A stretch of 64,000 nucleotides of DNA from Asparagopsis taxiformis (GCA_030407315.1 JALQPE010000303.1:1-64000), one strand, 5' to 3'; positions 12,481 to 24,599 are shown, counted from the stretch's first letter. Translations and numbers: made by a program. Notes: generated by a model not told the origin, from the sequence alone.

Positions 12481-13859
12481 AAGAAGTAGCGTAAAAGATT
12501 AATTCTCCTTTAGCGAATGAGACAAGCATCAATATTGCTCAGTATAGTTCGTCTGAGGTGCAAGTTGATCCTTACAAATTGAATGTCAGAGGTCGTTCGC
12601 AAGTGGTTGAAGAAGTCTGCAGTGATGGAGCAATTCGTGCGAACGGGTTTGAGAGCAGAAAACTCGAAAGAGGACAGGGATACTGATCATCGCATTGGAA
12701 AGCACATTTTTTCGTCCTTGTAGACTTACATGAAGACGTGATAGACAGAAGAAGTCTGAGAACCAAGAACGGGATGTTTCCAAACAGTTTTTATGACAAA
12801 CTGGAATATGCTACGGGGACAAAGGCAATGTAGTTTACCAAGGTCGAAGAGGAAAGAGAACGGAGTCGTATGACCCCCGGAGAAATAGAACAAGCACTTC
12901 CTGTTGGTGAAAAAAGCAGAAGAGGAAGAAAATGCTGTGGCATAAGTAGAACAGGGAAATAATTCTATAGAGAAGGAAAAAGTGGAAACTCCTGATTTTT
13001 CTCAAGCAGAAGAGAGATTATCTGCCAAAGCCCAAGCAGAACAGGGAGTTTCTGATGTTGTGGAGCAAGAACAGGAAATCACTCCAATTGTCGTGACTGA
13101 AGAGGTGATTCCTGTTGGTTCCAAAGCAGTAGAAGAGGCATTCCTCTAGAGGTGCACCTTTAAGCACCTCAAAAGGAGCAGAAGACCGTCTTGCTGTAGC
13201 AAAAGTCGGAGAACAGAAAGGTCTTGCTAAACGTCTTGCTGTGCTCGAAGAAGAATAGGAACGTTTTTTCTGCTTTGAGGACAGAGCGGGAACGTCGTGC
13301 TAGGGATAACTCTCCGGGAAGGATTGTCAGAGAAGATCGTCCTCAGGGAAGGAAACATAGAAGCGAAGTCTAGAAATCAACTTGGACAATAGTAGTCGCA
13401 TGGACCTAGAAACGGCTGGAGAACAACCTCAAGATGCGCAGAACCGCTCTGTGATACTGAAAATTCGAATCAGGTCGCCAGAAACTAACAGCACTATCCC
13501 GGACAAGGAAGGAGACAAAGATGCCGAAGAGGACAAGGAGGAATCGGGAAGAAGCGGGAGTTCTGGTTGAAGCGATTAAAGTGAGTCCAGGCTGGATAAG
13601 AAGCGAAGAAGATAGCCCGAAGTTTTCTGAACCCGATACGCCTGATAAAAACAATGAGACTGAGCCTCCCCGGGAAAAGAATAGTATATTCAATGCAAGG
13701 AAACGAACGACTGGAGAAGAGGCACTTCTTTTCACTGATGAACAAGAAAACTCTCTTTCAGACGGCAAATTTACCAAAAAACTATCTGCGAAGTTGCCTT
13801 TATGCGTTCCTTCCAGCTCAAGAGTGAATTATTATATGACAGGAGATATACAATACTGA
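12480..13859 (+). pseudogene. Remnant of the ParB-oxygenase gene in element B
   Basis: From about 12530 the plus strand encodes IAQYSSSEVQVDPYK, matching the ParB gene start at 6830-6780. It then skips the DGSHR-containing core and resumes at VVEEVCSDG/RKWLKKSA-type sequence, FVRTGLRAEN and TKNGMFPNSFYDKLEYATG. The Glu-rich tail and the linker follow (13382-13859: MDLETAGEQPQDAQNRS, SPGWIRSEED, KLPLCVPSSSR). It stops before the HTD/HGG oxygenase part. Many stops and frame changes. Around 13311 its frame runs unbroken across the point where the 3774-7026 copy changes frame, so it supports an ancestral single protein. The remnant lies directly behind the B leader, where A has its transposase. 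Confidence 0.7.
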
Positions 13860-13984
13860 GTTTCTTCTGAGCTAGAGACGAAACGATGGCGGGCGCTACT
13901 GGAATAACAGAAGAAGGTGATGAGGGTAATTGGTCTGCAACATTGGGAAAATGACGAACGCCTACAGATGGGGCAGTTTCGACG

Positions 13985-14300
13985 GAGGACTGAAAGCAAA
14001 GTCATCGTAACGATGACTTTGCCGTGAGGAAACAAACCATTACAGCAGCCACGAATTTTACCCGGAGAAAAAATTCTTGATGAATTTTTTACCCGGTAAA
14101 AATTCTCTGGCCACTGTAATGGAAACGTTTCCTTACAGCAAAGTGATCGTAACGATGACTTTGCTGTAAGCAAACAGAACATGACAGCAGTAAGGATTTT
14201 TTACCCGGTAAAAAAATTCTCCGGCCACTGTAATGGAAACCTTTCCTTACAGAAAAGTCATCGTAACGATGACTTTTCTGTAAGCATCTCTGGTAAACGG
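13985..14300. repeat. Palindrome array, tandem unit 1
   Basis: Palindromes at about 13994-14026, 14134-14171 (one arm mismatch) and 14250-14284 (AGAAAAGTCATCG arm variant) with ACCCGGTAAAAA palindromes between them. It begins the first of three tandem units of about 1.03 kb. Confidence 0.8.
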
Positions 14301-15059
14301 CTTTTCCTGTAAGCGGTTGGGAGTTTAGTCCCTCTCCCACCTTTGGAAGGATAGGAAGGGAAGTGTGAAATCGAGAACATCGCGAGCGAATGGTTTTGGA
14401 CGGTTTGTGACGGCTCTGGGATGCACCCTGCGTCATGCTCAACCGGGTTTTAGCTGGCTTCACTACCTGGCATGGTAGCAAGAGTGCACAAAATTTCGGC
14501 CACCATATTCTCACGGCAGAGACTCGGACGGCCGAAATCTGATCTCACTGAAAAGAGCTAGAACAGCTGTTCTACGGTCTTGGATATCCAGGTCTGGAGT
14601 ACATCCAAGACCGCTGGAAAGCTACGATCAGGAAAATTTCTGTAGAAATTTTCGTGAGCATGCGGGGGTTTTCCTTGCCGTAATCGAGCATAGAGGTTCT
14701 GCTAGCAAAGTTTACTCATGAAGAAGGTAGGGTGCTTTGTACCACACCAACCATAGCTACTTACATTTGTAGTGTACTCTAGTGATCTAGTTAGTATTCT
14801 AGTTCCATATGCTCAAAGCCTAGCACGGGAGGGAGAGATGGAAGGGTAGGCATGCAGCTGCATACTTCTAGAAGTATGGAGACAGTAGTATGTGTAGACT
14901 ATGGCAGTAGTAGAAAATTATTTCATGCGAGAAAGGGGCGGGTGGAGTGACGCTGGAGACGTGGTGCTTAGCAGGAAGGGAGGTGGAGATGATGAAGGAG
15001 GACAACAGAAATGAGAGCGAGGGTTGAGACCAACGGCTTACAGATGGAGCAGTTTACCA

Positions 15060-15345
15060 CGGATGCTTACATCAAAGTCATCGTTACGATGACTTTGCTG
15101 TCAGGAAACAAAACATTACAGTAGCCCTGATTTCTTTACCCGGTAAAAAAATTCCTGGCCACTGTAATGAAAACGTTTTCTTACAGCAAAGTCATCGTAA
15201 CGATGACTTTGCTGTCAGGAAACAAAACATTACAGTAGCCCTGATTTTTTACCCGGTAAAAAATTCTTGGCCACTGTAATGGAAACGTCTTCTTACAGCA
15301 AAGTCATCGTAACGATGACTTTGCTGTAAGCATCCGTGGTAGACT
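15060..15345. repeat. Palindrome array, tandem unit 2
   Basis: Palindromes at about 15070-15105, 15181-15217 and 15293-15331, the first two with CTGTCAGG instead of CTGTAAGA at one end. ACCCGGT-core palindromes lie between. Confidence 0.8.
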
Positions 15346-15645
15346 CCCTCAGCTGTAAGCGGCAGGGAGCTTCGTCCCTCTTCCCTTTAGAAGGGTGAGC
15401 AAGGAATTGTGAAGGCGGGAAACATGGCAGAGGGATGATTATGACGGCTGTTGGCGGCGTTGGGGAGCACTCTGCGTCGTGCTCACCCGGTCTGGTCTGG
15501 GTGCCCTGCCTGGTATGTCTGCAGTAGTGCACAAAATTTTGACCACAATTTTCTCAAGACTGAGATTCTGACGGCCGAAATTCAACTTCGCTAAAATGAA
15601 CTAGAGTTGGCGTGAGAACCTCCAGAACCTCTGAGAATTCCCGGA

Positions 15646-15737
15646 GGACGGCTGCGCCCATGCTCGAAAAAAGTGCCGGGAGTACCTTGAGGTACTCCCG
15701 GCACTTTTTCGAGCATGGGCGCAGCCGTCCTCTCCGA
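15646..15737. repeat. Long hairpin in unit 2 spacer
   Basis: GAGGACGGCTGCGCCCATGC at about 15643 is matched in inverted form by GCATGGGCGCAGCCGTCCTC ending near 15733, and the arms between (GAAAAAGTGCCGGGAGTACC) also pair. This gives a near-perfect hairpin of more than 40 bp per arm inside the non-coding spacer. Confidence 0.8.
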
Positions 15738-16124
15738 CATCAAGCCTAGAATATCCGTGGCCAAATTCTATTCCTGGTGTCGTGTGGCACAGTGACCACA
15801 CCAAATTGCCCTCTTTAGCACACTATAGATTTGAGGTACTAGCAATCTAGCTATCTGCTATACGAACATAGTTGGTAAGGAGGCTAGCCTAGGATTTTAG
15901 GACAATCAGGAAGAATGGGAGGGTAAGTAAGCAGCAACATGAAGAGGGTAGTATGAGTACACTATGGCAGTGGAAAACAAGGATTGAACTGACTGAAGGG
16001 TCGGCTGGAGTGACACCAGAGTCGGCTCAGGAAGGGAGGTTGGGATAGGCTGGGATGAAGGAGGACAAGAGACATGAGAGAGAGGGTGAGGCCAGACCGC
16101 TTACAGCTGAGGCAGTTTACCGCG

Positions 16125-16320
16125 GGTGCTGACAGCAAAGTCATCGTTACGATGACTTTGCTGTAAGTAAACGTTTCATTACAGCAGCCACGATTTTTTT
16201 ACCCGGAAAAAAATTCTTGGTGATTTTTTACCCGGTAAAAATTCTTCGCACAATGTAATGTTTTCTTTTCTTACAGCAAAGTCATCGTAACGATGACTTT
16301 GCTGTAAGCATCCCTGGTAA
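16125..16320. repeat. Palindrome array, tandem unit 3
   Basis: Palindromes at about 16132-16170 and 16272-16310, with two ACCCGG-core A/T-flanked motifs between them. Confidence 0.8.
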
Positions 16321-17280
16321 ACGGTTTCGGCTGTAAGCGGTTGGGAATTTCGTCCCTCTCCTACCTTGGGAAGGGTGAGCTTGAAATTGTGAAGTCGGGA
16401 ACATCGCGAAGGGATGGTTTCGACGACTTTAGGCGGCTTTGAAGAGCAATCTTTGTTTTTTTCACCCATTCTGAAGTACCTCAGAAGTTTAGTATTGCGC
16501 GAGGAGCACGACAAATTTCGAACACCATTTTCTCACGACAGAGATTCTGGCGGTCGAAATTCAAACTCGCTAAAATGGACTAGAGTCGGTGTGAACACCT
16601 CTAGGACCTCTGAAAAATTACTGCTCGCACATTTTCCGAGGCTACAAGAGGCTGTTCTTTCCAATGTCAAGCATAGATTATGGGTGCGCAAAATATACTC
16701 CTGGTGCTGTGTAGCACATTGACTAGACTAAACCGTCCACGAATTCGTTAACGCGTTACAATACAATCTACTCTCCTCAAGTAGGTAGGAATCTAGATAT
16801 TCATGAATAAGTGCACTTAAGTGTAAATTTACATCGAGGGTTATGAAGTAAGTTAGCCTAAGAGGGTAGGCACGGAGTAAAATGGAGGGGGTAGTATGAG
16901 TAGACATTCGCAGCTGCGATTGTACCACTAGTAGTAGATATTTCTACTATTCCTTCGACTATACCTGCAGGTATTCAATTCACTGGAGGGGCGTGTGGAG
17001 TGAGACCAGAGGCACGGTGCGTCACAGGAAGGGAGGCTGGGGTGATGAAGGAGGACTAGAGACATGAGAAAGAGGTTTTTGAGGCATGATTCTAGCTCTA
17101 TTACATAACTAAATTGCTCCTCTATAGGCCACGGTAATCGATTCCAGCACTTTAAATAGAAATGGACTATATGAATGTTTCATTTCAATATCAGCATTGT
17201 GCGGTTGAGCCTCTTCAAGGTCCAAAATATTGTCTAGAGTACGCTTCCCGGCCACTTGGAGGCATCAAGACCACTTAGAC

Positions 17281-17810
17281 ATCGTTCCGACAAAGTTCAA
17301 TTTTGGCCATCACATCTCCAGTTGTGAGAATTTGGTGACCAAAAATCGATGCATTCTGCCAGCCCTAACGTGAAAGCCAGAAGCTTTACGAACGCATAGA
17401 ACAATTCCCCGTACCCCCCAGAGCCACCCCATCCCTTACAGATAACTTCCACATCGTTCCGACAAAGTTCAATTTTGGCCATCACATCTCCAGTTGTGTG
17501 AATCTGGCGAGCAAAAATTAGTGAACTCCCCCAGCTCTACCTCGCAGGCCACCAGCTTTCAGGGCGAATAAAATCCGTTTCAGTACTCCCCAGACCCACC
17601 CCAACCCTCCCAGATTACTTGCACTTCGTTCTGACAAAGTTCAATTTTGGCCATCATATCTCCGGTTGTGGGAATCTGGTGACTGAAAATCGATGCTATC
17701 TGCCAGCCCTAACGCGCAAGCCACCAGCTTTCAGGGTGAATAAACCCCGTTCCAGTACTCGCTAGACCCACCCTGACCCTCCTAGACCACTTTGCAGTCT
17801 TTTTCGCGAG
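17281..17810 (+). repeat. 172-bp tandem repeat, about 3 units
   Basis: Units start at 17281, 17453 and 17625, recognised by TCGTTCCGACAAAGTTCAAT (third copy slightly changed) followed by GGCCATCA and a CCAGCCC segment. No coding potential is evident. The sequence is unrelated to the palindrome family on either side. Confidence 0.85.
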
Positions 17811-17889
17811 GTCCGGAATCGTCTCCTTCTTCCGGAGTGAGAAGCAGCAGTCCCTCTTGGATGCTTACAGAAAATTTAGTTCACCCGGG

Positions 17890-18265
17890 TTTCTTACAGC
17901 AAAGTCATCGTTACGATGACTTTGCTGTAAGGAAACAAAACATTACAGCAAAGTCATCGTTACGATGACTTTGCTGTAAGAAAACAAAACATTACAGCAA
18001 AGTCATCGTTACGATGACTTTGCTGTAAGAAAACAAAACATTACAGCAAAGTCATCGTAACGATGACTTTGCTGTAAGCAACCCGGGTGAACTGCCTTTG
18101 CTGTAAGAAAACTGAATTGCACTTCCGACAGCTTGTCCTGAAAAAGCAAATCCGCCTTAACGATGACTTTGCTGTAAGAAAACGGAGTAATTACAGTTCC
18201 GACAGCCTGTCCGGAAAAAGAAAATCCGCCTTAACGATGACTTTGCTGTAAGAAAACGGAGTAAT
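17890..18265. repeat. Palindrome array with four back-to-back hairpins
   Basis: Four palindromes follow one another at about 17893-17930, 17944-17981, 17994-18031 and 18041-18078, separated by only about 12 bp (AAACAAAACA type). Two half-palindromes (GATGACTTTGCTGTAAG) follow, linked to a different left arm containing ATCCGCCTTAACG. Confidence 0.85.
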
Positions 18266-20190
18266 TACAGTTCTGACAGCTTGTCCTGAATATCCGTCCT
18301 CCCGCCCAAGTTTATTCTTCCTACCCGACAGCTCTATTGACGTTCACAGTCCCAAGTATCGTACTACTTGAACACTCATGTACGTATATTTGTATGGTTA
18401 AACACATTAGAATCATCGTTGATGGGCAGTATCGTTTCCGTTTATTGTTGGGGATAGATCTGTACCGAGGGTTCAAACACTGCTGTACCATAGTTGACCA
18501 TAAAGTCATAGCGAAGAGTTGCATACAAATACCTCTTCTAAAATGCGCGCAGTGCAGACAGGAATTTCATTCCTAATGAGTTATTATCACTCCATATGGT
18601 GACCAGCAATCCATCTTCACCTCTTAATAACAACCCCCTCGCCGTCTCGCCGAAAACCTTTTCCGCCACTCCCATTATGCCGTCCAGAATGAACCGATAA
18701 ACCCCAAGCTTCCACACCCCAACTTGGGGCATCTTGAAGATGCGGACTTGGAACTGCGATAAATCGGCGCCTAATCAAGCCTGCAATCGATCCTTTTTCC
18801 TCACTGTATAGCTTTGCAACTAGTAGACGCAGCTGCGTATCGCACATACAAAGCACCCAACGAGAACCTTACTATAGCAGGGTTCTCATATTTGATCGGC
18901 AGACGGTTTGCCATGAATACCATGGCTAATGCATTAGGCTTATTTGCTGCTGCAATCCAACACGCCCAACCTCCATCCGCCGCGAGAAACCCCCATTAAT
19001 TGCTAGCTCTCAAACTCCTCGCGAATAATTAGCGAACAGGCGTCCATAACGACGTTGCTTTCTGTATATGCGTTTTGCATAAATTCGCTGGTATTCGCAT
19101 CCGACTATTCGGTATCTGTACTATGAAAAGGTCAGTCGTTTTTCTGATGCCACACGCGCGATGAGCTGATCAGTGATTCACCTCAAAGCTTCTTGTTCGC
19201 TATCGTCGATCGGACGACACTTTTCCTATCCAGTGGGCGAATGTTAGTCAAATGTGGCTTCGTGGGGCATCATCAGCAAGTCCAAATTTGCTATCATAGC
19301 ACTCTCTGAATGACTAATAGCAACTACGTCGGAAACTGCTCCCATCGTTTCCAATGTCGCATGAAGCGCTGCACGTTTCAACAAGCCCTTCTATGGCCTT
19401 TCATTTTGTGATCTAGTACATCGCGATATCCATCGACGCCATATCTTCGAAGCGATCGCAAAACCCCTCCATATGTCGATAATATCGGGCTGGAAATAGA
19501 GTCTCTTCCACAGAGTACGTTGCAAGTGATTCTTCTACATTTCGATGTCAGCATCCCAACTTCCTGCTCTGGCATCTTTTGTGATATCACACATGTCCGT
19601 TTCTATGGCCATTTTCTGCATGAACAGAGTAATCAGCAGCGTTGATGCAATATCATGTCCCGCTGATTTATCATCTAAAGATTCATCATTCCAAAAGTAC
19701 GACAAGATTACGAAACGTCATCGATACCCGTTCGGTTAGCAAGAGACGCTGTTGTTGACGCCGTAATGAAACATTTTTCGACATCGTCGCGACGATGATC
19801 ATGCGCGCATGATACGAGCACATCAGATTCGACCTGTGCTCTTTTTCACGTAGCAAAGTCAGTAACTGCGCAGTTGTAGATCGCGCGATCGTCCAAGGTG
19901 AACATCGGCAACCAAGGCTGAGACTAAACCACCTAGGAACAATTCCTCGGCAAAAAATCGACGAGCGGGTGGAGTTCCATCATGTACAATACCAATGCCG
20001 CCAATTAGGGTTTCTATTATATATTAATTTAAATTGATATGATCTTCGTTCAACTCATGCATGTTTGCTTGTTTGAACTCTTCAACAAGATCTTCAAAGT
20101 GCTCCTTACTGTCATCATCCCAGATCAGGCTTCTATTGTCTAGAGCATTTCGAACAGCAAATGCAGCAGATTCAGCCTCACATTTGCCTT
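18266..20190. other. Decayed sequence in element B, no supported gene
   Basis: Only short frames occur. A minus-strand stretch at 18856-18538 (MPQVGVWKLGVYRFILDG in one frame) may be a gene fragment but is broken into frames and not recognised. The rest shows no repeat or RNA gene that I can identify. Confidence 0.4.
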
Positions 20191-20193
20191 TCA

Positions 20194-21561
20194 TTATAAC
20201 AATGGCTTGGAAAAAAGAGCACAGACAGCCCCTCTTCTCTTTCTGGCCGTAGTAAGAGAGGCACTGGTTCTCTCCTTTCGTTTTATGCGTGTTCTTCGCT
20301 TGCTTATGGAGCGTAATATTTCCTCTTTGTGCTTTGCGTCTGCAACAATAAGTGATGTGGAATCCGCATATTCGGCCCCCTCCACGCTTCCAAATTGAAG
20401 TTCAGCAGGATTCTCAGCCCTTATCATCTTGTTACCATGCAAAAAACACTCTGAATAAGCTGGAACAAGGTTACTGGATGAATTCTGCAACGCCTTCAGA
20501 ATCATATATTTAAACAGTGTGAGAGAAATTTGCACAGGACTCTCGTGTCTTGCAGCATTTTAGGCAAACGTTCGCAGCATCGGGAAGCTTTGCGGCCTCT
20601 CAATGCGATCCAGAAGAGAAGAAGTACCCTGCAGACTGATCGGAATTATAGAGTTCTGTATCGATTCTATCCATAGAGGCACGAGCTCACGGCCGTTGAT
20701 ATCCAGTTCCCTGGAAAACAGAAACATTTCAATACGACTGGGCATGGCGAGTATACATTCTTCCAAAGCAGACAGAGTGGACGTGGCAAAGTCATTAATG
20801 AAAACAAGGCTTGTATCATCAATCTAACTGCCATCATTACAGGTATCCAAATTGGTAAATAGAAGCTGAGGCACTGTACCAATAAGACTGACATCTTTTG
20901 CATCTGTACCACGCTCCTCTCCATGCTGTCCAATCGGACAGCTCGAGCTGACAACCGTCGCCCGAGTCGAGAAAATTTTCATTGGATCGATTAAGGCCGA
21001 TTTGGACCCTCAGCAATGAATACATCGCCTCTGCAGAGCGTCGAAAAGAGAACAAAATACGGCCACAGCATTCCATAGTCGGTTACTTATTGCGATATCG
21101 AGTACGATTCCGTCACGTTCTTTGCCAGCCGCGGATATGTACAAAACGCAGCGACGGGAGAGAAATGTCTACAAGAAGAGCTTCTGACGTTCTGAAAGTG
21201 TAATTGTGTTATTAGTAAACATCCCAACGGTTAATGAGCCGCCTCTTAGGGCATCTATGAAAGCAGCAGAGTTTTGAAAAGCACTGAAAGTCACATCAGG
21301 GGTCGGTTTATATGCAATATGGGCATCGTCCCAATAGACAACTTTCAAAGTACGCAGGTCGACGTTTATGTTCGGCAACACCTCCTGGTCGAGCGGAGAG
21401 GATGTGATGGGCCAATTCTTCTGAGCGGTGTCCATGCGCATGGGGAGCGCGTGCGTTTGGGGCCTTCGTTTGCAGATGGTCGCATTTTGCAGTCGGTCGA
21501 ATTTGGATGCGCCGAGACGTGGAGAGGAGGGAATGAATACCGGAATAGGAGGGGGCTGCAC
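20194..21561 (-). pseudogene. Decayed gene remnant of unknown function
   Basis: Minus-strand pieces in different frames look like one former gene. 21561-21169 contains LRTLKVVYWDDAHIAY and FIDALRGGSLTVGMFTNN. 20954-20560 contains pieces around LDINGRELVPLWIES and FLFSRELDINGREL. 20535-20194 contains LFKYMILKALQNSS, ELQFGSVEGAEYADST and LIVADAKHKEEIL, and ends in an Arg/Lys-rich tail. Residue composition looks protein-like, but stops separate the pieces. I do not recognise the family; large multi-domain effector- or NTPase-type proteins spread by transposons are possible but unproven. Confidence 0.4.
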
Positions 21562-21599
21562 GGCTCAATTTGAATTGGTGGTTTGATTCGGAATGCATG

Positions 21600-22560
21600 G
21601 TTTATTGAATAGAATCCATTGAATGCCTGGTTTGGTCACTTTGGCGGGGGGGTCGGTATTGTGGGGGTCGTGTATGAGAGAGAAGCGACTGTGATGTTGT
21701 ATCACTCATCTACGCAGTAGACAACCTCGTCTTCCAACTGTACATATAGGTATGTATATCTCCACGTGCAATTTAACTTTGCACTAGGCAGCCTCACGCT
21801 TTGAGTACATGCGCAAGAAAGTCTGTGTATTTGCAGAGAAAAGCCTCAACTACTCACATAAAAGTTGAATGGCATCCAAGTGCCCCCTGCAATTGATATT
21901 CAACCTCTTACCCGTGATTGTATGTAGTGACCATAACGACGGCCGTCGTTATGGTCAGTACATCCAAAGATGACTGCGCCCGTACCGAGGTAATGGTTTG
22001 AGAAGCTCATTTCAAATACGACGAATGCCACAAACAGTATATTGTTTGTGGCATACGAATCTTATCGTATACGATACGATTCGTCAGAGCTTTCAAACAT
22101 GGAAGCAACATTTCATCGGTTTGTTCATAGATGACGTATTTTACAGCACAAGTATGGGCGTAACATATTCTAACTTGCAGATGCTCGTTCTCGTCGTTAT
22201 CTGACTATAACTAGCCTCTAGATAAGAGTGAACGGGTCGTAGCGTCAAGGTCGGAGAGTAACCAGTTATTTATGTGGAAATATCAGGCATGGGACGCACT
22301 CGGCCAGCAGGGAATCCTGTTGATGGTTACAGAAGCAGAGGGTGTTTATCAAGACGACATCAGACGCGAATGTAGAAGTGAATCAGAGGCTGGACAGCTG
22401 TCCACTACCGGAAGTGCGAATTTTCCTCGAGTGTGATTCCTAGCGAACCTTTTTTTGCTGTAGCTCTGGAAAAGTAAAACAACTGATGACGTCTCTCAAT
22501 GGACATCAAATCAAAGCGCTGGTCTGAATAATGGTGAAGTAATATGTTGGGGTATGGGTA
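21600..22560. other. Non-coding stretch in element B
   Basis: A/T-rich, no supported gene. It holds a small hairpin near 21930-21957 (CATAACGACGGCCGTCGTTATG), but otherwise nothing I can identify. Confidence 0.4.
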
Positions 22561-22578
22561 AGATGAAGCAAAAGGGCG

Positions 22579-23039
22579 GTGTCTTTTGGTGTGAAAGAGT
22601 TGGCGACTGAAAGTGATGCACGACAGGAGGACAACTGTGTGATAGGTCAGCACTGTAGAGTCAGCGAAAATAACCAATCACGTACACCACTCCTGGTCCA
22701 AGAGTGGTGGAAGAACACAACGCGCCGTGATGGAAGAAACTGTAAGCAGCTCGCATGGGGGCTATCAGAGACGTGGAGAAACCTACAAAATTTACGTCAT
22801 GTAGATTGGGCGCAGGCCATGAAAGCTATGTCCCTGATACATATTTGCGGGAAGAGGATGCAGCTTCCGAGAAAAAGCTGCATAAGCAACATGAAACTAT
22901 TACGTCGTTTCGAGCTGTGAGTCAAGTAACAGATGAAGCGTTGTCTTCACGGATGGAAATTGTTGTATGGAATGCGACAAGTCCGATTCGGCCAAAAGTC
23001 GTACTTGGAATAGCCCCAATTGGTTGTGATGTACGATAG
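22579..23039 (+). other. Possible coding remnants, unrecognised
   Basis: Two overlapping plus-strand frames (22579-22920 and 22755-23039), the second ending KVVLGIAPIGCDVR, have protein-like composition but no recognisable family and no support from a second copy in the window. They may be pieces of a decayed gene. Confidence 0.25.
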
Positions 23040-23534
23040 CGGCCCCGTGGATCAAGCGACATTATTCGACACCTCCTATGAGATAAAGTCTCTGCAAAAT
23101 TCACGTAGATTTATCGTTCCAGTCCATGTCGATTTCGAGGACTCTAAATTTAGCAATAGCAACGGTTAACTGTTAGGCTTCCTGGTCGCACACTCTAGAG
23201 AAATTCAATATTGCGAGACGGTTCATGAGTATACTCATATCATCTGTATACAGATGATATTCTCGAGTCGACCAATCGTGCGTTGTGAGGGCGTGGACGA
23301 TTAGTGAGTGGAAAGCTATCAGCCAATAGAGGAAGGGACTGTTCAGACAAGCTCAACTGTTCGCAACCACATATATCCATATCGTTTCCATAGCAATGAG
23401 TAAGCTCCAAGCACCAGAAAGATTCATGGAAACTCCAACAGTGGCTGCACGATATCCCATTCTCGAAAGCGAAATTTCCGTGACGTGTCTTCCTCCAAGT
23501 GAACATTACTCTCCTCCATCCCATCGATGGCTGA

Positions 23535-23961
23535 TCAGCTATCGAGTCTGGATGAGTCTGCGAAAATTGTTCCTGAAATACAGTGCCACCGCCTCAATCA
23601 CCAGCCCAACCAACAGCATAAACATACCGATGCCGATGAAAAACCATCCCCACATACCCGTTACATCCGTCATTCTACGGTCGGATACTCTAATAAAAGC
23701 GGTGACTGTATTGTCAGGCGTGCTGAAAACAACCCCTATTCAGATCGATGAGGAGATAAAATACATCTATGACAATCCCACCAGCTCCACACCTGTGATG
23801 ATGATCGGCAAAACCGACCATACATCAGAAATCAGCACTGCAGTAGCCATGGCAAAAGGGTTTCTCGCTAGCGCAGCCACTAATACCAGGTTTATCAACT
23901 TTGAGAAAGGAAAAGAGATGATATGGTTTATGTTCGGAGTAGGTGATTGCGGCGTGAGCAC
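23535..23961 (-). pseudogene. Possible remnant of a membrane protein gene
   Basis: In the minus strand 23961-23767 encodes two hydrophobic runs (KLINLVLVAALARN and SVLPIIITGVELVG). After a frame change, 23735-23535 encodes another (GWFFIGIGMFMLLVGLVIEA) followed by a basic end (RNNFRRLIQTR). Alternating hydrophobic runs with a basic tail suggest a small multi-pass membrane protein now broken. The plus-strand frame over the same bases is considered a shadow. Confidence 0.3.
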
Positions 23962-24599
23962 GCGCTACAAGCAGATGGTCGAATAGAGTCAGAGTGGAAG
24001 TCTATATTTAAGTGATGAGCTATAGCTCTATAGTGAAAGAGTGTGACGGAGTGAAAGGGTGTTTGCAATGCTGTTCGTGCCGCGTCTGTGTGGGACTGAA
24101 CAGAGAAGGCGGCACAGCGTAGTACATGTGCAAGGTACTTATTTTCTTTATTCTCATTTAAACCTTTACTATCAACTCAGCTAAATTTATCTAAGCCTCA
24201 AACTGTCGCTGCCACTGCCAACGTGTAGCGGCAGTGATTCATTCAAAATGCTGGAAAGTTGACTCTATTTTTTGAATGTGTGACATAAATCATCGTTCCC
24301 ATCTGAGTGCGGTCTATCTGCTCTCCTCTAGAACTTATCCTTCCTCGTACTAACTTCCCTGCATCCAACTATCTGTAAAGCTCCATCACAAGTACTATAG
24401 TCGTATACCACACACTATTCCAATATTTGTCTTCACACTAACTCTATGCTCCATATTTCCTCTCAAGTCCACTCCACCAGACAGTCTTGTGAACCAATGC
24501 ACGGTACTACCCGCAGACAATACAATTTGCTATCTACACTACTGTCTACAGATTTCCCAAGAGAGTGCAGTAATACAATACAATGCACTGCCTCAGACA

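Larger units (their letters stand above)
13985..17075. repeat. Three tandem ~1-kb units, each palindrome array plus spacer
   Basis: Unit starts fall near 13990, 15060 and 16090. Each has a palindrome array, then a spacer with recurring landmarks: CCTCTCCCACCTTTGG-type sequence after the array, an ACACCA-rich stretch, GGAAGGGAGG and GATGAAGGAGGAC before the next unit. No coding capacity is seen in the spacers. The 2.48-3.55 kb region is one unit in inverted orientation. Confidence 0.75.

Noticed and set aside
17893..18265. CRISPR-like array of regularly spaced palindromic repeats
   Set aside because: Spacers are near-identical (AAACAAAACA type), too short, and the same palindromes occur scattered with long spacers; no cas genes and a eukaryotic setting.
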